This document shows positions 61,076 through 64,000 of a stretch of 64,000 nucleotides of DNA, piece by piece. Below the pieces are notes generated by a model that was given only the letters and a program-made list of their open reading frames with translations, did no database searches and was not told the DNA's origin. How positions within the stretch are numbered: the first letter of the stretch is position 1; the number at the start of each line of letters is the position of its first letter. The translations under genes were made by a program, and so were the position numbers. Source of the stretch: Oxyruncus cristatus (taxonomy: Eukaryota; Chordata; Aves; Passeriformes; Cotingidae); the NCBI GenBank assembly GCA_013399855.1, contig VXAY01006172.1, positions 369,780 through 433,779 on the forward strand, written 5' to 3'.

Positions 61076-64000
61076 CACTTATAATACTAAGTATTAAGTA
61101 CTAAGTGCTTTGTAGGTTAAACCAATATTTTACTTTTTAGTCCTACCCATTGGGTTGGAAATTTGAACCTGTGTTTGCTATGAGCTGAAAAATCTGAATG
61201 TGAGGAAGAGGGAACTGATCTGTAAAATAACCTCTGAGTAGCTCATAAACTAAAGCTGAGAGCACCTCAGCCCTAGTGCCAGCATACCACCCTCAGGAAC
61301 TAGGATTGGCTAATGTAAGTGTAGCCACTTAAGAATACTAGAAACTACTAAAGTGGGTGTACATTAGGAAAAATAGATAAAGTTATACAAGTCACTGCTC
61401 AAGACAGGTGATCTGTCATGCAAAGGCATGTTTATATTGCTTATATTTCTGACAGAGGTGATGCGGTCATTAATCAATAATTGTCTTGCTAGATTTAAAG
61501 ATAAAGGGTGACTCTAACAGCATTAAGTGAGAGGCTGTGGTAGAAGTCTCCTTTAATAAATAACAAGGTTTTGCACTTACATTGCAAAATGCATTTCATC
61601 TAAACAGGATAAAGATTTATAGAGGTGGCTATCTTATGGTGCATTCATTTTGATAGAGAAGGAGCTGAGGTATATGGAGTTTGAAATTTAATCAAGGTCA
61701 TGCAGAAAGTCAGGATCAGAAGTAAGTTTCAGGGTTCAAAATATTCTCTTAAAATCATACTTCAAGCCAAATAAACATAGCTGTTCTTTGAGAATTGAAA
61801 AGAGCTGTATGACTGGTTATGCTGCCATGTCTTGCTGCTGTTGCATCATTGTTGACCAGTGGAAGTGCCTGTGGAGTAATACTTCATTCTAGGGCTGAGA
61901 GCTTCCTTCCCTGAAATAGGTTAGAATACTTTCCCTTTGATGTCAGTATGTCCAGGATTTTACTCAAATGTCAGTATGGTTAGGAAAATCTATCTGCTCT
62001 GTGATCTTTAGAAGCTGGTACTGAATTTTGGTTTTAAGCTCTTCTTACTTTGAATTTTTTTTCTCAAAAATCATATTGTACTTTAGGAATCTTAGCAGCT
62101 GAAAATATGGTACAGTGGAAGTTGAATTTTTCTAATGTTAAAAGCTTGTACACATGAGAAAATAATGAAATATGGAATGTTTGGCATGACCTTTGTACAA
62201 GATCACATTGCACCACAAAGTGCATATCCTTGAAGTCATATTCTTATCAGCAGTGGAAAATGAGATATAATTTAAAGTGCTTCCCGAAGCTGAATTCGGG
62301 ATATCTGAGGTTTTTCTTACCTTATGGATAAAGACATTTGGATTAGCAGGGCTAGTGATTCTATTCAGCTGGCTATTTCCTGAGCAAGTATGATGCAGAG
62401 GATAAAGTCCAAGAACCAGATGTTTCAACAGTTTTTCTACACTTGGTATTATTCACCTCTGGCAAATACCTTGCTAAGAGCATTGGTTTTGGTCACATGG
62501 TCTGGCACTGATCTCCTCTTACGGGAATCTCAGGTCCTGCCATTCTAGGCAATTTAGGGAGCTGAATGATGTTGCAGGAGATTTCAGAAACATCTTTTTT
62601 CTCATGTATTGCAGTTCACAATTATATGGTTTGTCTTTTTAAAATCTAACCTCGCATTTGTCTTGTACTCAAGTTGAAAGTTTGAGGATTATGTAACTTG
62701 CCTAGATGGGAACTAAAGTTTCGGAGGAGCATTGGTGCTGTCTTCCTCCCTTCTACTCTCTTATATAACAGTTTTTGGAGGCTAAGTATGCTAACTCTGG
62801 GAGTTTTTTTCAGAATCATGGAGCATGGGTGTGAGAGAATATTTGGTCTTCTTTATCAGGGAAACTTTGTGAAAATACAAACATTTGAGAATTATAACAT
62901 AAAATGTTCATATGTCTCTGCTGTCTGGCATACCTGCACTTCTGTTCAGGGATAGAAAGGGTAATGGATGCAGAGGCAGTTAAAGGATTTTTAAAACAGT
63001 CATTCACTGAAGTCTGAGTCTTTATTATGTATCTGGCTTGTCTAATTCTAATGTGAAGAAGCTGAATGCAGTTCAAGTTATATTACTTCTCTCCATTACA
63101 CTTCCATTCAGTTTTCTCCTCCTGGCTGCTGTTGTCCTTAGATCAGCTCTGATTCAGGAAAAACTGTGCATCTTTCTTCTGTTTATATGTACACCCAAGA
63201 TGTTTTTTTTCCCAAGAAGACTCTTGAGGATATGCTTATGTCAATTCAGTAATAATCTCTGTGAGAGCTGAGGGAATTTTTTTCCACTTCATGAGAAGCT
63301 TGGTCCTATATATTTTTGGCTAATAGGAGCTTTGCCTGTGATTATTAATGTGAGTGAGATAGGATCAGCGGTCAACCTTCTTTTTTTCCATGGCCAGTTT
63401 CATCTGTCTCAAGCCAATGCTTCCCCTTCTCTTTCACCAGTTTACCATATGCCTTCACAGACTATAAAGCTACTTCCTTGGTTTTGCTTTACATTAGTTG
63501 CATAATTCCACTGTTGAGTGTTCCCTCCATGTTATCCATGTGCTTGTGGAAATATCTTTAAACATACATGCTCAAGTTATTTCCTAACTCTAATAAAGCA
63601 CCAGGATAGAAGGGGCCTTTGTATGAACTTAGACTAGTTGCAAAGAGCATGCTGCAAGGAAAAGTTTAAAAGCCCTATAGGAATCTGTAGACGAGAGAGC
63701 ATATGAATTAAATGTATGTTTTGGAATAGTGCTTTCCTTGGGGAGTAGGACCAAGGACCAATTTCGTCAAGTTACACTAGGGATTAATTTGGCCTGCCGT
63801 CTTTGATGTTCAAAAACTGGGGACAAACTCATTTCTTTGGTATCTGCTTTGAAGAAGAAAATGTATAATGGTGAGGCAGCGAGTTTACATATTGCCAGAG
63901 AGCGTGTGGATGTAGTTCTGAAACAGTCTGTCTGCTGACACAGTATTAGATTTCTGGTCCTGTTCTGTGCATGAAAGCAGTGAATATTTATAACTGCTTT

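Larger units (their letters stand above)
46346..64000. other. Gene-poor downstream region
   Basis: About 17.7 kb of AT-rich DNA. The longest ORF I checked (137 codons on the minus strand at 54980-55393) lacks splice signals and protein-like composition. I saw simple tracts at 56051-56097 and 60001-60060 and a possible old repeat near 61033-61075, but no exons, RNA genes or young mobile elements. Confidence 0.5.

Noticed and set aside
1..64000. CRISPR arrays, operons, phage or other prokaryotic systems
   Set aside because: No spaced direct repeats and no dense ORFs were seen. Intron-exon structure and CR1 elements show vertebrate nuclear DNA.

Overview
This window looks like avian nuclear DNA, probably from a passerine. 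The evidence is interspersed repeats I recognise by eye: CR1 LINE fragments, most of them old; a SINE with a tRNA-Ile(AAU)-like head fused to a CR1-type tail, a design I know from TguSINE1 of songbirds; and an LTR fragment of a type common in bird endogenous retroviruses. The DNA is AT-rich and CpG-poor, with no CpG island, no bacterial-type gene density, and no ORF longer than about 216 codons (that one lies inside the LTR). The sequence contains one 36-base gap and one isolated N, so it comes from a draft assembly.

Coding content is very sparse. The best gene model is the 3' part of one plus-strand gene, with exons at 2846-3068, 31715-31825 and 45861-46075. Each has strong splice signals, reading phases agree across both introns, and the frame closes at a TAG at 46073-46075. 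The encoded C-terminal piece is about 182 residues. I do not recognise its family. A fourth exon-like segment begins at 202. It is either an earlier exon of the same gene, spliced at about 311, or a separate terminal exon with its stop at 408-410 and an AATAAA at 455-460. The introns are about 28.6 kb and 14.0 kb. The 18 kb after 46075 shows no gene.

Region by region: 1-3.1 kb holds the two left-hand exons. From 3.1 to 31.7 kb is a long intron with the SINE (5.1 kb), old CR1 pieces (6.8, 7.9, 16.4 and 24.0-24.9 kb), older amniote palindromic repeats (14.0, 17.8 and 29.3 kb), the assembly gap (14.56 kb), the LTR fragment with an exact 186-bp duplication around an N (20.6-21.2 kb), and a polypyrimidine tract (27.2 kb). 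From 31.8 to 45.9 kb is the second intron, with a better preserved CR1 fragment (34.45-34.71 kb) and another old amniote repeat (44.6 kb). From 46.1 to 64 kb is probable 3' UTR and then intergenic DNA with simple T/G or A/C tracts.

I found no convincing new genetic system. The items most worth a second look are the unidentified multi-exon gene, the probable false duplication in the assembly, and the tRNA-Ile/CR1 SINE as a marker of the host lineage. All repeat family calls come from memory of consensus sequences, without a search.
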